From: [Phialemoniopsis] sp. UDSM-2020 | Taxonomy: Eukaryota > Ascomycota > Sordariomycetes > Thyridiales > Thyridiaceae | NCBI GenBank assembly: GCA_018873225.1 | Contig: JAEILZ010000008.1 | Location: 2,604,001-2,668,000 of the forward strand | Direction: 5' to 3' | DNA: 64,000 bases | In this document: piece after piece, positions 1 to 12,601 of the stretch | Layout: every line of letters starts with the position of its first letter | Position numbering within the stretch: position 1 is the first letter of the stretch | Translations under genes and position numbers: made by a program | The notes under the pieces: model-generated | Databases searched by the model: none | The model's input: the letters and a program-made list of their open reading frames with translations, nothing else | Told to the model about the DNA's origin: nothing

Positions 1-2879
1 TCGACGCAGCATCCTGCACAAAGATGTTCTTCACTCCAGAAATGGAGTCCAGAGTTGATGAACTGAAAGCTGAGCGGCCAGCATTGACTGCACTTACTGT
101 ACCAACACTGGACGATCTTCTGGAGTCCAAGCCAGAGCACTACTCATACAACAAGAAATGGGCGGAAGCGAGGACAGACCCCATCATCATTGCGCATTCC
201 TCGGGCTCAACAGGAAACCCCAAGCCAACTACGATCACCAACGGAGTGTACTCTGTGTACGACAACCACCGCAAAATTCCCAAAATCCCAGGCCGCCGCA
301 CGCAGAGTTATGAACTGCTCGAGTTTGAAGGCGGTGGCAGATTCTTCAACCCATTCCCTCCATTTCATGTAAGCGAAACCGGACGTCCAATCTCATTGAT
401 CAACATGCTAATGTTCTACAATGAATAGCTGGCTGGTCTGTTTGCCATGACCATCATGCCCATCTTCTACACCTGCACAGTGACCATGGGCCCTCCCGAG
501 AAGCCACCGAGCGGAGAGATTCTCAGCCAAGCAATGCACAAATTACGGATTCGCGCCGCTTGGTGCCCTCCGACTGTCATCGAGCAAGTCGTTGCTCTGC
601 CAGGAGGATTCGAGCAGGTTGCCACCTTGGACTGGATCATGTACACGGGTGGTCCTCTGGCACCATCGGTCGGTGATCGCATCTGCAACGTCACCAGCGT
701 CTGTCAGCTCTACGGATCCACCGAGACTGGAAACCACATGAACTTGGTCCCGCTCCCAGAGAATTGGAACTGGTTCGAGTGGCATCCACTACTCGAGAAC
801 GAGATGGACCCAGTCGGCGACGGTACTTATGAGATGGTGGTGCACAAGGATTCTAAGCTCGACCACTTCCGCCACCTCGCTCAGGCGTACCCGAAGCTTG
901 AGGTGTGGCGCACCAACGACCTATTCATTCAGAAGCCAGACAACCCCAAGTTGTGGCAGTTTGTGGGCCGCCGAGACGATGTCCTTGTCCTCTCCAACGG
1001 CGAGAAGTTCAACCCTGTCAACATGGAGGGAGTCATCTTAGGCCATCCCCTCGTCAAGGGCGCCGTCATCACTGGTACCGCCAGGTTCCAGGCGGCGCTA
1101 GTGATCGAGCCCGAAGAAGGTGTAGATATGACTGCGGATCAGTTAATCGACAAATTGTGGCCGACAATCGAAAAGGCAAACTCGGTCGGACCTGCTCACG
1201 GCCGAATATTCCGACACAAGGTAGCGGTGGCAACACCCGACAAGCCTTTCAAGCGGGCTGGCAAGGGCACTGTTATCCGTGCCCAGACCACCAAGCTTTA
1301 TGCAGACGAGGTGGCCAAGCTCTACGAGGCAAGTCACGAGGAGAGCTCCATGGTAACAAAGCTTGACGCGCCAGAGAGCCTCAACGCAGTGACAGATTTC
1401 GTGAAGGCGTGCGTGATCAAGGTCTTGCCCCTGCCGTCTCTGAAGGACGAGGATGACCTGTTCGTCCTGGGTATGGACTCCCTCCAGACCTTGGAGTTGG
1501 TGAAGACACTCAAGCGATCGCTCGGAGCGTCCGGTGTCAACCAGGAGAGCGTTTCTGCCACCACTGTCTACACAAATCCAACCATCAGGCAATTAGCCAC
1601 GGCTATTCACGCTGCTTTGAACGACATCAAAATCCCCGACGCCATGGAAAACGTAGAGAGGACTGTAGCCATGAAGGAGCTCGTCGATAAGTACACCACA
1701 GACTTACCACGGGCAGCCACGCAAGCTGTCCAGCGTACGAGCGGCCAGCGGTGCGTCGCCCTCACCGGGTCCACGGGATCTCTGGGAACCCACCTGCTTG
1801 AAAAGCTCCTCAAGGACGAGTCGATCAGCAAGGTCTACTGTCTGAACCGCAGCTACGACGCCCTGTCGAGGACGAAGCAGATCTTCCTCGCCCGCGGCAA
1901 GCAGTCCGCCGACCTCGAGCTCAAGGCCGAGTTCCTGACCGTCGCGCTCGGCAAGCCCAACCTCGGCCTCGACCAGGCCAAGTACGCGCGCCTGCGCGAC
2001 AGCGTCGACATCATCGTGCACAACGCGTGGAAGGTGGACTTCAACCACCGGCTGGCGACCTTTGAGGGGATACACATCAGCGGCGTGCGCAACCTGATTG
2101 ACTTGTGCCTGTCGTCGCCGAGGCAGCCGCATTTGTTCTTCGTGTCGTCGATCTCGACGATCGGCAACTGGTCCGCGTGCCATGATGGGTCGACGGGGCC
2201 GGTGCCGGAGTCGGTCCCTGAGGATTTCAATGCCGCGATGGAGTTGGGCTACGCCGAGTCGAAGCATGTTTCGGAGCGTATCCTCTTGACAGCTGTCAGG
2301 GAGGCAGGACTGCACGGAAGTGTGCTCCGGGTGGGTCAAATTGCCGGGCCTGTTGCTGACGATGCCGGTGACTGGAACAAGACCGAGTGGTTCCCAAGCT
2401 TGATCCGTAGCTCCAAGACCGTCGGCTGCCTGCCGGACTCGATGAACAACATCGACTGGATCCCGGTCGACACGCTGGCCAACATAATCCGCGAGATCGT
2501 GCACGCAGAGTACGAGCGCGGAGGCCAAGGGGAGCAGCAGGACTCGCGCGTGTTCAACCTGATCAACCCACAGACGGCCAACTGGGGCGACATCGTCTCG
2601 GCCATCCAGACATACTGGGCCGAGGACGACATCAAGGTGGTCTCCTACGCCGAGTGGCTCGACGCGCTGCGCAAGCTCGAGAACCCGGACCTGGAGAAGG
2701 TGCCGGCGCTCAAGATTCTCGACTTCTACGTCGGTCTCGCGGCCGAGGCGGAGCTGCCCAAGGAGAAGCTGCTCACGTACGTGACGAAGAACTGCTCCGA
2801 CGCGAGCGAGACGATGGCGCGATTGCCGCCGATCAACGGCGACGCTGCCACGTCGTGGCTGAAGCAGTGGAACTTTTGA
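1..2879 (+). CDS. NRPS-like adenylation-thiolation-reductase enzyme, 5' partial
   Basis: The gene enters from the left edge (frame open from base 3) and has one intron, 369-428, giving join(<3..368,429..2879) and about 938 visible residues. An AMP-binding adenylation domain comes first: SSGSTGNPKP is the phosphate-binding A3 loop, YGSTETG the A5 motif, and GRRDDVLVLSNGEKFNP the A8/A10 region. A phosphopantetheine carrier follows, with LGMDSLQTLE carrying the attachment serine (near 1480). The C-terminal half is a Male-sterility/thioester-reductase domain with the NAD(P) motif TGSTGSLG (near 1757) and a YAESK catalytic pair (near 2250). Family knowledge: A-T-R enzymes activate a carboxylic acid and release it reductively as aldehyde or alcohol. 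There is no condensation domain in the visible part. The substrate cannot be read from the sequence. Whether it belongs to a cluster depends on genes to the left; the next genes rightward are not tailoring enzymes. Confidence 0.9.
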
Positions 2880-3998
2880 AGTGTAGTGTAGTCAATCATA
2901 ATGAATCATAACCTGTCTAATCACATGAAGAATGCACTGCAGGTGCTTCAAGTGTTGGTACGATTTAGCTACGGCTTACGCACTAGGTTTACCAAAATCG
3001 GTGTTCAAGGACTGCTTGAGCGAATGTGTCGTGTCGGTTCATAGCTGACAGAATGCAAGCCCACAAAGATCACTATATCAACGGGCATGCTAAGAAACGC
3101 ATCCTGGGTGCGAACCTTACCGTCGAGTTAGCTCTATGGTCTCCACTAGGTTGGTATTGCTGACCTTAGCCTGTCTCGAGACCGGCACCGGAGCCCCGGA
3201 GAGTCAACAGCATGAATGGATCGAGCCAGTGTTACTATTCGTCCTGTCTTGCCTGGGCCGCACCTGAACACAACTGGGCCGTATCTGAGATCACTTCGTC
3301 CTGGGTTCCTATGCACCTAATCAATGTAGTCGTGTACAGATATCTAAACGTCCATTGGCCCTACCCGTATATAGCGTCTGCGATGAGAAAGAAATGCACT
3401 CAAAGACGGACGACGATCGGTAAAATTCCAGACATTCTGTGTGTGCGTGGAAAATTGGCAACGGATAAGACAGCAGCTAAAGAGCTCGCAATCTCGTACA
3501 AGACTACAATGATTAGATGTGCAACCCGCTAGGCACAAATGTATGCTTTAGGATATCGGGCGTATCGTCTCTGCCTTGAGTACGTGACGATAGAGTTCGC
3601 TGCATTACTGAGCGGGGCAGTGCCAGCCGTGGCGTAAGGCTGGCGGTTATTCGCTCCAATGGTGGAAGCTATTCCAGCACAGTCGCCTCACTGGAGACTT
3701 GGCCGCATAACAGTGTCCTGAGCGTCTATTGACGAGCCAATAACGCAGTGTACTAGATATTAGCTGAACACTATCCCACGCACAGTAGAATTAAGGGGCT
3801 TCGAGCTGCAGCAAAGCTGACTGTGTGGGAGACCTATGGAATTTGCGGTCCTCGCCTGAAAGCCCTGGCTGAACTTCAATCGGCAGGGGGACGGCGAACC
3901 TGGAGAATACTTAAGCAATTTGAGAGCCGTGAGCTTGAACAGTCAAACACCTTTCTCAAGAGCACCATATCAAAAAGCTGACCAAATATCGCCACAAA
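2880..3998. other. intergenic, no gene seen
   Basis: This is about 1.1 kb between the NRPS-like gene and the DUF3433 gene. It contains only a 106-codon open frame (3212-3532, plus) with no recognisable motif, so I do not call it a gene. The last 150 bases would be the promoter and leader of the next gene. Confidence 0.6.
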
Positions 3999-6900
3999 AT
4001 GGCATCCGACACAGACTATGCCCGCGCTCAAATAGAGATGCATTCTTTACTCGACACTCAATCGCAGGATACAGGGGATTGTGAAAGACGTGCACTTCAT
4101 AGGCCGAGATCGTGGACACCGCTATTTCTTCAGCGGCGAACTCTTCTGGCTTTGATATTCCTCTTCCTGACCATCGCAACATTGTTCATAGTCCTATTCT
4201 TTCTATCCTCAAGGCCACAACGCATAGCTCCGGCATATTCGAATTGGCATTACATTTGGGTTTATGGACCTACTGCAGGTAGGTCCTCACCCATCATAAG
4301 CCCTCACTACCATGCAAAGCTGACTATTTTGACAGGTTTCACGTGCCTCGCCGCATTGTGGGCTCAAGTCGATTATCGCTCCAGACAAATGGCTCCGTGG
4401 TTCTTCATGGCAAAGGCCCCACAGCCAGCCGACAAAAGTGTGCTCCTGGATTACATCGAGCCCTTGTCTGTGGTGAATCTTTTCAAGTCTGTTCGAAATT
4501 GTCACTGGATAGTCTTTGTGGCTGTTTTTGGAACAATGTTACTTCAGATCACGACTATTGTTGCGTCTGGGTTATTTGTTTCTATTCCCACTTTGCTTCA
4601 CGATGAAAACACGCAGCTCACAATCAGAGACTCTTTTTCCGACGCGAGGCAGGGCGCTAGTAGCGCTGGCCCAGCCATGCAGATCTATGGGATTCTGAAG
4701 TCCAATCTTTCTTTTCCTCAAGGGACGTACCATGATTATGCTTTTCAGTGGTTTGAAAGTTCAGAAGGTTTGATCACTGTTCCACCAAAGGATACTCCCA
4801 GTACTAAACATTTTGTCAGTTTCTGCCACGAATATCTCAGCTTCGGTCGACGTCTTCACTGCGGACTTAGAATGTGAGGTCGCCAGAATAACGTCCGTGG
4901 CCGAAGATCTCGTAGCGCGCATGAGTTTGAACCCACTTGAGAATGATGACTGGTTCCCCCGAGAGCCCCAAGCAGAGGTTATGCGGACTGTTCGCGTTTT
5001 CACTATGGACGTGAATACATGCCACAGCCTTGTGCTAAAGATGGACTTGGAGGCCTCCTTTGGGTACAACGGTAGTTACTGCGAAGATGTTCAAGATAAT
5101 AAGGAAGACCAAAATAGGCTCGTCCTGGTTTGGCGAAACTTCACGTCTCAGGGCCAAGGCGACACGTGCACAGAAGGGTGTACGACTGCGTCGCCAATCT
5201 TCACTACCCTCATCCCAAGATCGAAAGTCCCAAGTGAAATCTCAAGAAACGAACAAGTTCGACAAGTCTACACTATCGAAACCATCGATGTGGCCACCTC
5301 AACACGATCAAGTTCCACCGCTACTACGACAAGAGGCGCGGAAAGTCGGACAACATCGCAAGCTCGAAACACAGCCTCCTTTACGACTAGTGCAGTGCGT
5401 ACATCTACGTCTCGAATTACCACCTCAACGAGGAGGTCTATTACACTGGCAGCCAGTTTTAGTACCTCATTGCCACCATCTCAAACGATGGCAAGCACGC
5501 GAAGCACGCGGCCACCAACTTCAACATTTTCCCCCATACCTCTTGCGCTAGTGTGTAAACCTAGCTATAGACTTCGCAAGGGAAATGTCACGTTGAGTTC
5601 AAACGGTACTGGAGATTGGAGACCGAGCGTCTCAATTCTGGGCAGTTCAAAATCATCCAGCATCTCCAATGTTACAGCTTGGGACTTTGTCCGCGAGTTC
5701 GCACGTTCCGTCACCTGGATAGAAAGATCAATGCCAGGCTTTGTAATGCAGTCATTCATTGGACTGACTCTTAACACGAGTGCGGAAGCTGATATAAATG
5801 GAACGAAAAGCGCATTATCGCAGCTGTTCCGCCTCGTCTCGGCACAAGTGGCTCAGGCCAACTACAAAACCACAAGTGAAGAGTCTATTCATGGGACTAC
5901 CATCTACAAACAGGACAGACTCGGCCTCTCGAGCCTTTCCTTTTGGATTACCGAGGCGATGCTGGTCATCCTGATTATGTTCACAGGCTACCTCTTTCAC
6001 ATTGCACCGAACATCAGAACACCATGTGATCTGTCGAAAATATCGGGATTAGCAAGTGTACTGGCTTGCAGCCCCAGGTTCACTTCCATGGCGGTTGGAA
6101 CTGGGCGATTAGAATTGGAGCAGTTAAAGAGCCGGCTCGAAGACCACGCCTTCTTAACCTCGATTCGTCCAAAGCCCCAAGGAAATCATGCGAACTTTTG
6201 TATCGAGGTTGCAGACCCGAAAGAAACAACAACGTCTGGTCAGTTTCGTCAGAGGAAAGGTGTGAAACCATCTGACTATTATATCGAAAAGTCCTCACCG
6301 TCCTATCAGCCATTTCCTACCAAACCTTTAGGAAAGGCAACCATCTTGACCTTATTTTCTCTATTGATTCCTGCCCTTGAATTCTTGTTATATTATTCGA
6401 ACAAGAACAACGGCTTGTCATCAATTGATGACTCAAAGGTCATGGGACATTACTTATGGACGTACGTCCCTACTACAGTGATGGTTGGCATGGCCTTGCT
6501 TCCTGAGACAGTTCGAACAGCCGCCAAAGTTTTCAGCCCGTATCGCTACCTCCGGAAGGGAGAAGCGACTGCCCAAAACAGCCTTTCGGAAAATTACCTT
6601 GGCTCCCTAGAGATCATCGTGCTATGGCGGGCCTATAGAAAAGCAGAGTATGCTGTTTTCGCTGGCGGTCTGGCTGTCATCTTAAGCTCTTTCCTGAGCA
6701 TCTTCAGCAGCGGCTTGCTCCTCGTTGAGCCTGGCTTCGTCATCGAAACATCAACTTTCACCGGCTTGGATATTTTTGACCCCAATATGACTACACTTGA
6801 ATCCGGTGTTACGTTTGCAAATCTGGTGGTTGGAAGTAACATGCAGGACCCTCTATGGACGTACAACGATCTAGTATTTCCCAGGCTTCATTTGGAGGGC

Positions 6901-7992
6901 AGCACCAACGATGCCAATACCGAAACCTCCGATAGCCAGGCCGGCAATACGACTGTCCGATTAAGTCTTCCAGCTCTTCGAGGGGAGTTCAACTGCACAC
7001 CATTGGTAGAAAGTGCACTCTCATGTAGTGATTTATCATCGGTAGACAGCGTCTTTCTGGAGCTAGTGAATTCTAGCCTGTCTCGACGGGAGAATGGCGA
7101 GTTCAAAGGAACGGGCCACTTCGGACACATCACTCAGCCGAGTGGGGGAAAACCCGGCGATTTAAGCTGTCCTTCTTTGGTCGTTACTTTGGGGCATGCG
7201 ACTAGTCTTCGGATTGACAGTGCCACTCACCTCAGTTGCACTCCATTCATTCAGGCAGTCAACACGTCCGTGACTTTCAGATTGCCTGGATGGGAGATCG
7301 ATATGTCCTCACCACCCATCATAGAGAATGGCGCAACGTTCATACGCTATTCTGCCGAGCTCCCCGACTTTTTGACGACTTCATATAATTTTGCCAATCC
7401 TGCCGGCATCAACGGCGAGGAGGACCTAGCTAGTCTCTTCCCACTTGTCATCTACGGGAAGAATGGCACGTCGATTCCAAACTTAGCCGGGGATGCAAAT
7501 ACGATGCGTCTGAAGCAGGCAGTCGAAGGGACATACGCCTTGATCATGGCCCAGGTGCTCAATCAAAGCCGTCGGGAATTGCCGCCCCAAGCCGACAAAG
7601 AAACTTACACTGGCATCATGACCCAGCCACAACGAATTCGACTCAAGCAAAGTCCCTTGTCGACACGTTTGCTTGATGGTACAATTGCAGCAATCTTGAT
7701 ATGCCTGGTTGTAACTTACTCGCGGCTCCATGTCCAAGGCCTCCTGACCAAAGAGCCTCATAGCATCGGCGCGGGGGCAAGTTTGCTGGCTGACTCAAAG
7801 CTCCTGCATCGTCTTTCGCAAGATATCGGCGTAGTATCCGAGGGCAAAAGTCGTCTATTCAGGGAGAAGAAATTTAGTCTGAAGGACTGGCCTTCGAGAC
7901 GGTTAGATAACAGTCTCAATGCGGGTGGAAGAATGCGGATTCGTGGAAATGGAAGACCTGAGGGAAGATTTGGGATTGATTACAATCCTTGA
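3999..7992 (+). CDS. large DUF3433-type multi-pass membrane protein
   Basis: Three exons: 3999-4278, 4336-4767, 4820-7992 (1294 aa). Intron 1 (57 bp) is in frame and has no stop, so it is easily missed; removing it gives the continuous motif PTAGFTCLAALWAQVDY. Intron 2 (52 bp) ends at TACTAAACATTTTGTCAG and restores the frame exactly. The N-terminal helix (about residues 50-70, LLALIFLFLTIATLFIVL) and the PTA...ALW..VDY...APW pattern are typical of the fungal DUF3433 family. That block recurs in the second half as a further set of membrane segments (near bases 6340-6700), so the protein looks like an internally duplicated membrane module. A Ser/Thr/Arg-rich low-complexity stretch lies at about residues 390-480. 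Many N-X-S/T sites in the loops fit an extracytoplasmic face. The molecular function of the family is unknown. Confidence 0.85.
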
Positions 7993-9030
7993 ACCCCAAT
8001 GTTGATCACCAACATGTATGATGATGTAGATGTTTTTGCACTTCCTCCTACTATTTCCTAGCACATTATGTCTAAATATGAGTAGCTGAAAAGGCTTACA
8101 TAGGCAAATCCATCATCTCCTTCAGCGAGATCGGAGAGCATCCAAGAGCTCAAGCTTACAGACTCTGGCCGTAAACCGGGAGGGATCACTTTACACCCAC
8201 ATGTCGCCATTTGGCTTGATCAGCAATCTTGTGAAGGCCATAGGCTTACAGCCGTGCGGAAGTCGCCGGACCTTAAACTAGAGTCGCCGACGCGGCCCAG
8301 CTCCGAATTTAGCAAGACCCCTCTCCCAATAAAGCTGCGTTAGTTCGCCCTTATTTCCCTCCATATGACGCACCGGTCGCTCTCTAACGGTGACCTAGCG
8401 GCACTCAATCCCCTAATTTGAAAGGCTTCACATGCAACAACCTCTAATGAATTGCAGGTAAGGTTTGCTAGGGCGGTCGCCGGACTTGCATCGGCGCGCT
8501 CTTGATGGGTTCTCGACACCCTCAGGACAAAATCTGGTGACTTCTGACTCGTTTCGAGTGCATTCTTTCCCCGCGACCTGCACTCTGACAGCCTGCGTTC
8601 TATATCCGACAAACGGCCGGGCGGTCAAAAACGTGTCCCATTTGACCGAATCAAGTTTTGGAGCGCAACGGTGGACGGGCCGTTGTCTCTCATCCCCATG
8701 CTCTTGAGCATCTCGTGTGCCGTTGCCCTCCCAAGCCAATTAGACCACACATGTGGCGTCCGACTTCGCGGCACTATGACATGTCTAAATTCTGATGATT
8801 GGCAGAGGCCCGTAGCCGGACAAATATCTAGTGCAGGCTGGTGGTCCGGGGTAATCAGGCAGGCCTAGACTGAGCAACCCTATTTGATTTCCACACACCC
8901 CTTCGTTGCAGAAGGGTCGGTGTCAAAATCTTTTGACATTCATCATATTCTAAACATCAAACGTGCTTGGGGGCACCTTGTCCGTCAGATGATTCCCGGT
9001 ACCTCAAAGAAAGGATAGTGGTCACCCACG
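7993..9030. other. intergenic, no gene seen
   Basis: This is about 1.0 kb of spacer. Overlapping open frames of 60-100 codons on both strands near 8340-8870 resemble no family and have no splice support. I see no repeat or RNA gene. Confidence 0.55.
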
Positions 9031-10438
9031 ATGGCAGCAGGCTTTCTTATCCCCGCGTGGTACCAGTCAGTCGAGCCGGCGGAGGCTTCCCGGATGATGG
9101 TCAATTTCATCTGGGGATTCTCCACGGCGATCGCGGTCTTTATTGTCGCCAAGGGTTTGAGGCAGACGTATCAGATGTGCCGGCGGTTGAAGAGGGTCAA
9201 CCCATATGTCGTGTTGATCTGGCTCGAGCTTGCGACATCCTTTGCCATGTCGATTGTGTGCTGGCTATACCTGAACGGCTACTTGCAACCCAGGTCAGTC
9301 CGATTTCGCTTGTTTGCGTGAACCTCGCCGCTAACCTACGTTGTAGCTTTTGGGTGTACTTTGCCATATGTAAGTCGGACAACAGCCTGCAGACATGACG
9401 TGAGAACCATGCTTACAGATATGCGAAGGGTTTACCTGGGTGTTTCAGGTCAGTCTCTCTGCGCAATCTATATCATGCAATCGCTGACATCAAGGTCACC
9501 CAGATCCAATGCCTTCCCCAGATCATCATCAACCGACTCGGAGTTCTCATAACCGACAAAGCTCGAGTGCGAAAGCTCAAGATCATATGCGCGCTTATTG
9601 TCGCAATCATCAACATAAGCGTTGCATGCATCTGGATTCCTGCGCGGTTGCAAATCAGCGATACGTACATCGAGGTGAACAAGGTGTGGGATCGGATCGA
9701 GAAGATCATATTTTGCATCCTCGACTTGAGCCTGAACCTCTACTTCGTGTACCTTGTCAAGTCGAAGCTCATTGCCAATGGGTTGACAAAGTACAAGCTG
9801 TTGTTTCGGTTCAACTGCTGCATGATCTTTCTCTCAATATCCCTGGATGTGAGTGCACATTGGTTCTTCACGGGCCAGAACCGAGCTTACAGATGGCGTT
9901 TTACAGGTGATCCTTATCGGTATGATGTCTATACATGATGACGTTGTGTAAGTGTTTGCTCCTAGCTAGATTCTTTGTCCTTTGCTTTCGGATTAACCCG
10001 TATCACAGTTACCTTCAGTTCCACCCCCTCGCATATCTCGTCAAGCTGTACATCGAGATGAACATGGCCGACTTGATCCGGAAGGTTGCCAGGGCATCAA
10101 GCTACATGTCTTGCTCTATTTTCGCGGGACCCATACTCTCGCCGTGCGGCCAGGAGCAATGCGTATGCCAGAATTTCCGGACCACTATCTCCGCTGAGCC
10201 GGGCGAGAGCAACAACACACGGAGCCGGCAAGCGGGCTTATCAGTCGAATCGTTGGATCCATGGGGCATTCACAGGACAATAGAGACGGAGGTCGTTATT
10301 CATGACGCGGAAGGGCAAAAAGTTGAGACAGACGACACGAGATCATCGTGCGGGGCGAAGGCCGAGATCGATCTTGAATCTCAACTAGCAACCCCACCGA
10401 AAGCAGTCAGCAATACCTCAAAAGGGGAATTTCCATGA
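9031..10438 (+). CDS. fungal multi-pass (7TM-like) membrane protein with micro-exons
   Basis: The six-exon model 9031-9293, 9347-9369, 9429-9448, 9504-9848, 9909-9949, 10009-10438 gives 373 aa in one frame. Exons 2 and 3 are only 23 and 20 nt. Using the acceptor at 9428 rather than 9418 is what restores phase, and it yields SFWVYFAIWFTWVFQIQCLP followed by QIIINR, a pattern I associate with a widespread Pezizomycotina family of rhodopsin-like integral membrane proteins. Hydrophobic helices follow through residue about 280. The C-terminal tail is hydrophilic and cytoplasmic-looking, with many charged residues. An alternative start of exon 4 at 9495 would add three residues. The function is unknown; a receptor or sensor role is only inference from topology. 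The start codon has the hydrophobic first helix soon after it, without a separate cleavable signal. Confidence 0.8.
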
Positions 10439-10560
10439 GAACAAAAGGTATTAAAAGCAAGCAACAATAGACTCATTTTGAACTTGTAGTTTTCTTTAGC
10501 GCGCACGGTCGGCCATTGGATTGCCAGCCCTTCAGGGTCAAGATTCAGGTGGAAGCCTAA

Positions 10561-11922
10561 ATGGCTTCTCCGCAGTACCGATACTTTGACGTAAGACGGG
10601 CTAATCTTAGTTCCAGAAATGGCATTGATATCGCGAGTGCTCTAGCTTTTCCTTTCCCGATAACCCAGGTTTACACTCGACACTTCAAAGGAAAAGAACA
10701 GACAGATATCTTGACAATGTCTAATAGCGCTGTTACCGACGCGGTGTTGATTGAGAGCGAGTGCCTCTGCAAAAAGCACAAGTTCACCGCAAGCGTGCCT
10801 CGCGCCCAACTGCCCCTCCAAGCCACGTATTGTCACTGCTCCTCCTGCCGCCACATCACCGGGAACCTCTACATCACCATCGCGTCATGGCCTGGCTCGC
10901 CAGATAATATTACGAACTCAAGTCTGTCCAAATACAAGTTCACGCCGCGCTTCAATTACCTGTTCTGCGGCACCTGCTTCACCCCGCTCTTCTTCGAGGA
11001 GCCCGCAGAGACTGCCAGCGGGTCGCCAACATACGAGGTCTTGACCGGCTCGCTATCCCACCAGCCGGAACTCTCCGCTCCAGGCCTAGTGCGCGTCGTC
11101 TGCCACAAGTTTCTCCAGAACACCGTCGACGGTGGTGCACTGCCGTGGCTTCGACGGCCCAACCTCCATGGCCCCGACGCAGTGCCACGCGTCTGGGCTG
11201 GCCAACAGGGAGTCAGCGAGGAGCTGCCCGAAAACTGGCCTCCTCTCACACCCACCGCGCCACCTGAGGGCCTACCAGACGATGTGCCCATCCGCTGCCA
11301 CTGCGGCGGCGTCGACCTCGTCTTCCGGCGCGCGGCGAGCCTGACTGATTTCGAGGGCAAACCGAAGGACGAGATCCCGGGCTTCTTCGACCCGGAGACG
11401 CACAAGCCCGCCGCATCCTTTGACGCGTGCGACTCGTGCCGCAAGTCGAGCGGCGGGGACATGTTCTACTGGACCTTTGTGAAGCTGCGCCACATCGACT
11501 TTGCCGATGCCAATCTCAAGGGCGGATTTCCGAGGACATCAAAGGAACTGAAGCAAGGGGTGCTCGGGGGCGACAAGCGCTTCGGCACCTTGACATTGTA
11601 TGCCAGTTCCAAGGACGTCCAGCGGTACTCGTGCTCGCGGTGCTCGGCGACGGTGTTGTATGGGTGCGATGACCGGGTTGATCTTGTTGATCTCGCGATC
11701 GGGCTCCTGGACTCGCCGGACGGTGTACGCGCCGAAGGTGTCCTGAGCTGGAGCTACGGTGGCCGGACGGGCTGGAGGGAGGATGTCGAGGGGGGTTGGA
11801 GGGAGAGTCTGGTTGATGCCATTGAGTCAGAGGTGGAGGACTGGAGGATCAAGAGGGAGTTGCCAAAGAGCTTTTGGCGGATACAGAGGGAGGCCAGGAG
11901 GGCGGCTGCGTCGTCGTCGTAA
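10561..11922 (+). CDS. tandem GFA/CENP-V domain zinc-binding protein
   Basis: Single-exon frame of 453 codons. The downstream ATG at 10717 (MSNSAVTDAV) is the likelier start, because the first 52 residues are not family-like. Two GFA/CENP-V (Mss4-like fold) domains are visible. Domain 1 carries CLCKKHKF, then YCHCSSCRHITGN, then FCGTCFTPLF. Domain 2 carries IRCHCGGVDLVF, then CDSCRKSSGGDMFYW, then YSCSRCSATVLYGC. These paired CxC and CxxC motifs are the zinc ligands of the family. The family is named for glutathione-dependent formaldehyde-activating enzymes, but most fungal members have no proven reaction, so I assign no substrate. Two complete domains in one chain is the duplicated form. No intron is needed. 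Confidence 0.85.
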   Translation: MASPQYRYFDVRRANLSSRNGIDIASALAFPFPITQVYTRHFKGKEQTDILTMSNSAVTDAVLIESECLCKKHKFTASVPRAQLPLQATYCHCSSCRHITGNLYITIASWPGSPDNITNSSLSKYKFTPRFNYLFCGTCFTPLFFEEPAETASGSPTYEVLTGSLSHQPELSAPGLVRVVCHKFLQNTVDGGALPWLRRPNLHGPDAVPRVWAGQQGVSEELPENWPPLTPTAPPEGLPDDVPIRCHCGGVDLVFRRAASLTDFEGKPKDEIPGFFDPETHKPAASFDACDSCRKSSGGDMFYWTFVKLRHIDFADANLKGGFPRTSKELKQGVLGGDKRFGTLTLYASSKDVQRYSCSRCSATVLYGCDDRVDLVDLAIGLLDSPDGVRAEGVLSWSYGGRTGWREDVEGGWRESLVDAIESEVEDWRIKRELPKSFWRIQREARRAAASSS

Positions 11923-12601
11923 ACTGTAGTGGTGTGGACATGGGTTATTTCAGATGTAATTACGCTCAGGCGTCGTGGACCATTTGTTCCGGTTTACTCA
12001 CGGCAGTGATGCAGGCAGATCTTGCAACACAGGAGGTTTCCTTGGTTCGAGGAGAAGGTGGAGATCATATCGGAAGAGCAGGTTCTATCCAAGGAACGTT
12101 TATCCGGAATCTGCTGAGGCGAAGTTATGTTATTATGTTGTTGCCTGTGTTTGAGTCTTCCCCACAGTTAAATCGATTGACACAAGCCCTGTGGGGTGTT
12201 GAGAATTACAGTTGCCTGAGACGCCGATTAGCTTTGGCGTTGGGCAGGATTCACACCCCTGCTCAGGTCGCCGATGCTGCCATAATTGGCAATGCAGCCC
12301 GCTTGACAGGGCCCTATGGTAAGGCTGAGCAGGTAGAATTTGCACTTCATGATGCACTACGTGGGACGCGGTCTTTTTGACTATCCTTGTCGTCTCTCAA
12401 GCCGAAACGGGTTCCCTAGCCTGCGTTGATCCAGCTTCTCCCCTGAATGGGCAATTGGCCGCGTAGTCTCTTTTAGGTGACAGAATTACAGGAGTCGATA
12501 AAAGGGCATGTTCATTCCACGGTGGGCTTGATCTGAAGCATCACCCTTCGAAACATCTACAATACGCGACGAATGCAATAAGCTGCTGGACCTCTAGTAC
12601 A
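11923..12601. other. intergenic; promoter of aspartic protease gene
   Basis: This is about 680 bases without a convincing gene. The 168-codon frame at 11874-12380 overlaps the end of the previous gene in another phase and resembles nothing. An AT-rich GATAAAA element at 12497-12503 lies about 100 bases before the protease ATG and could be its TATA-like box. Confidence 0.5.
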
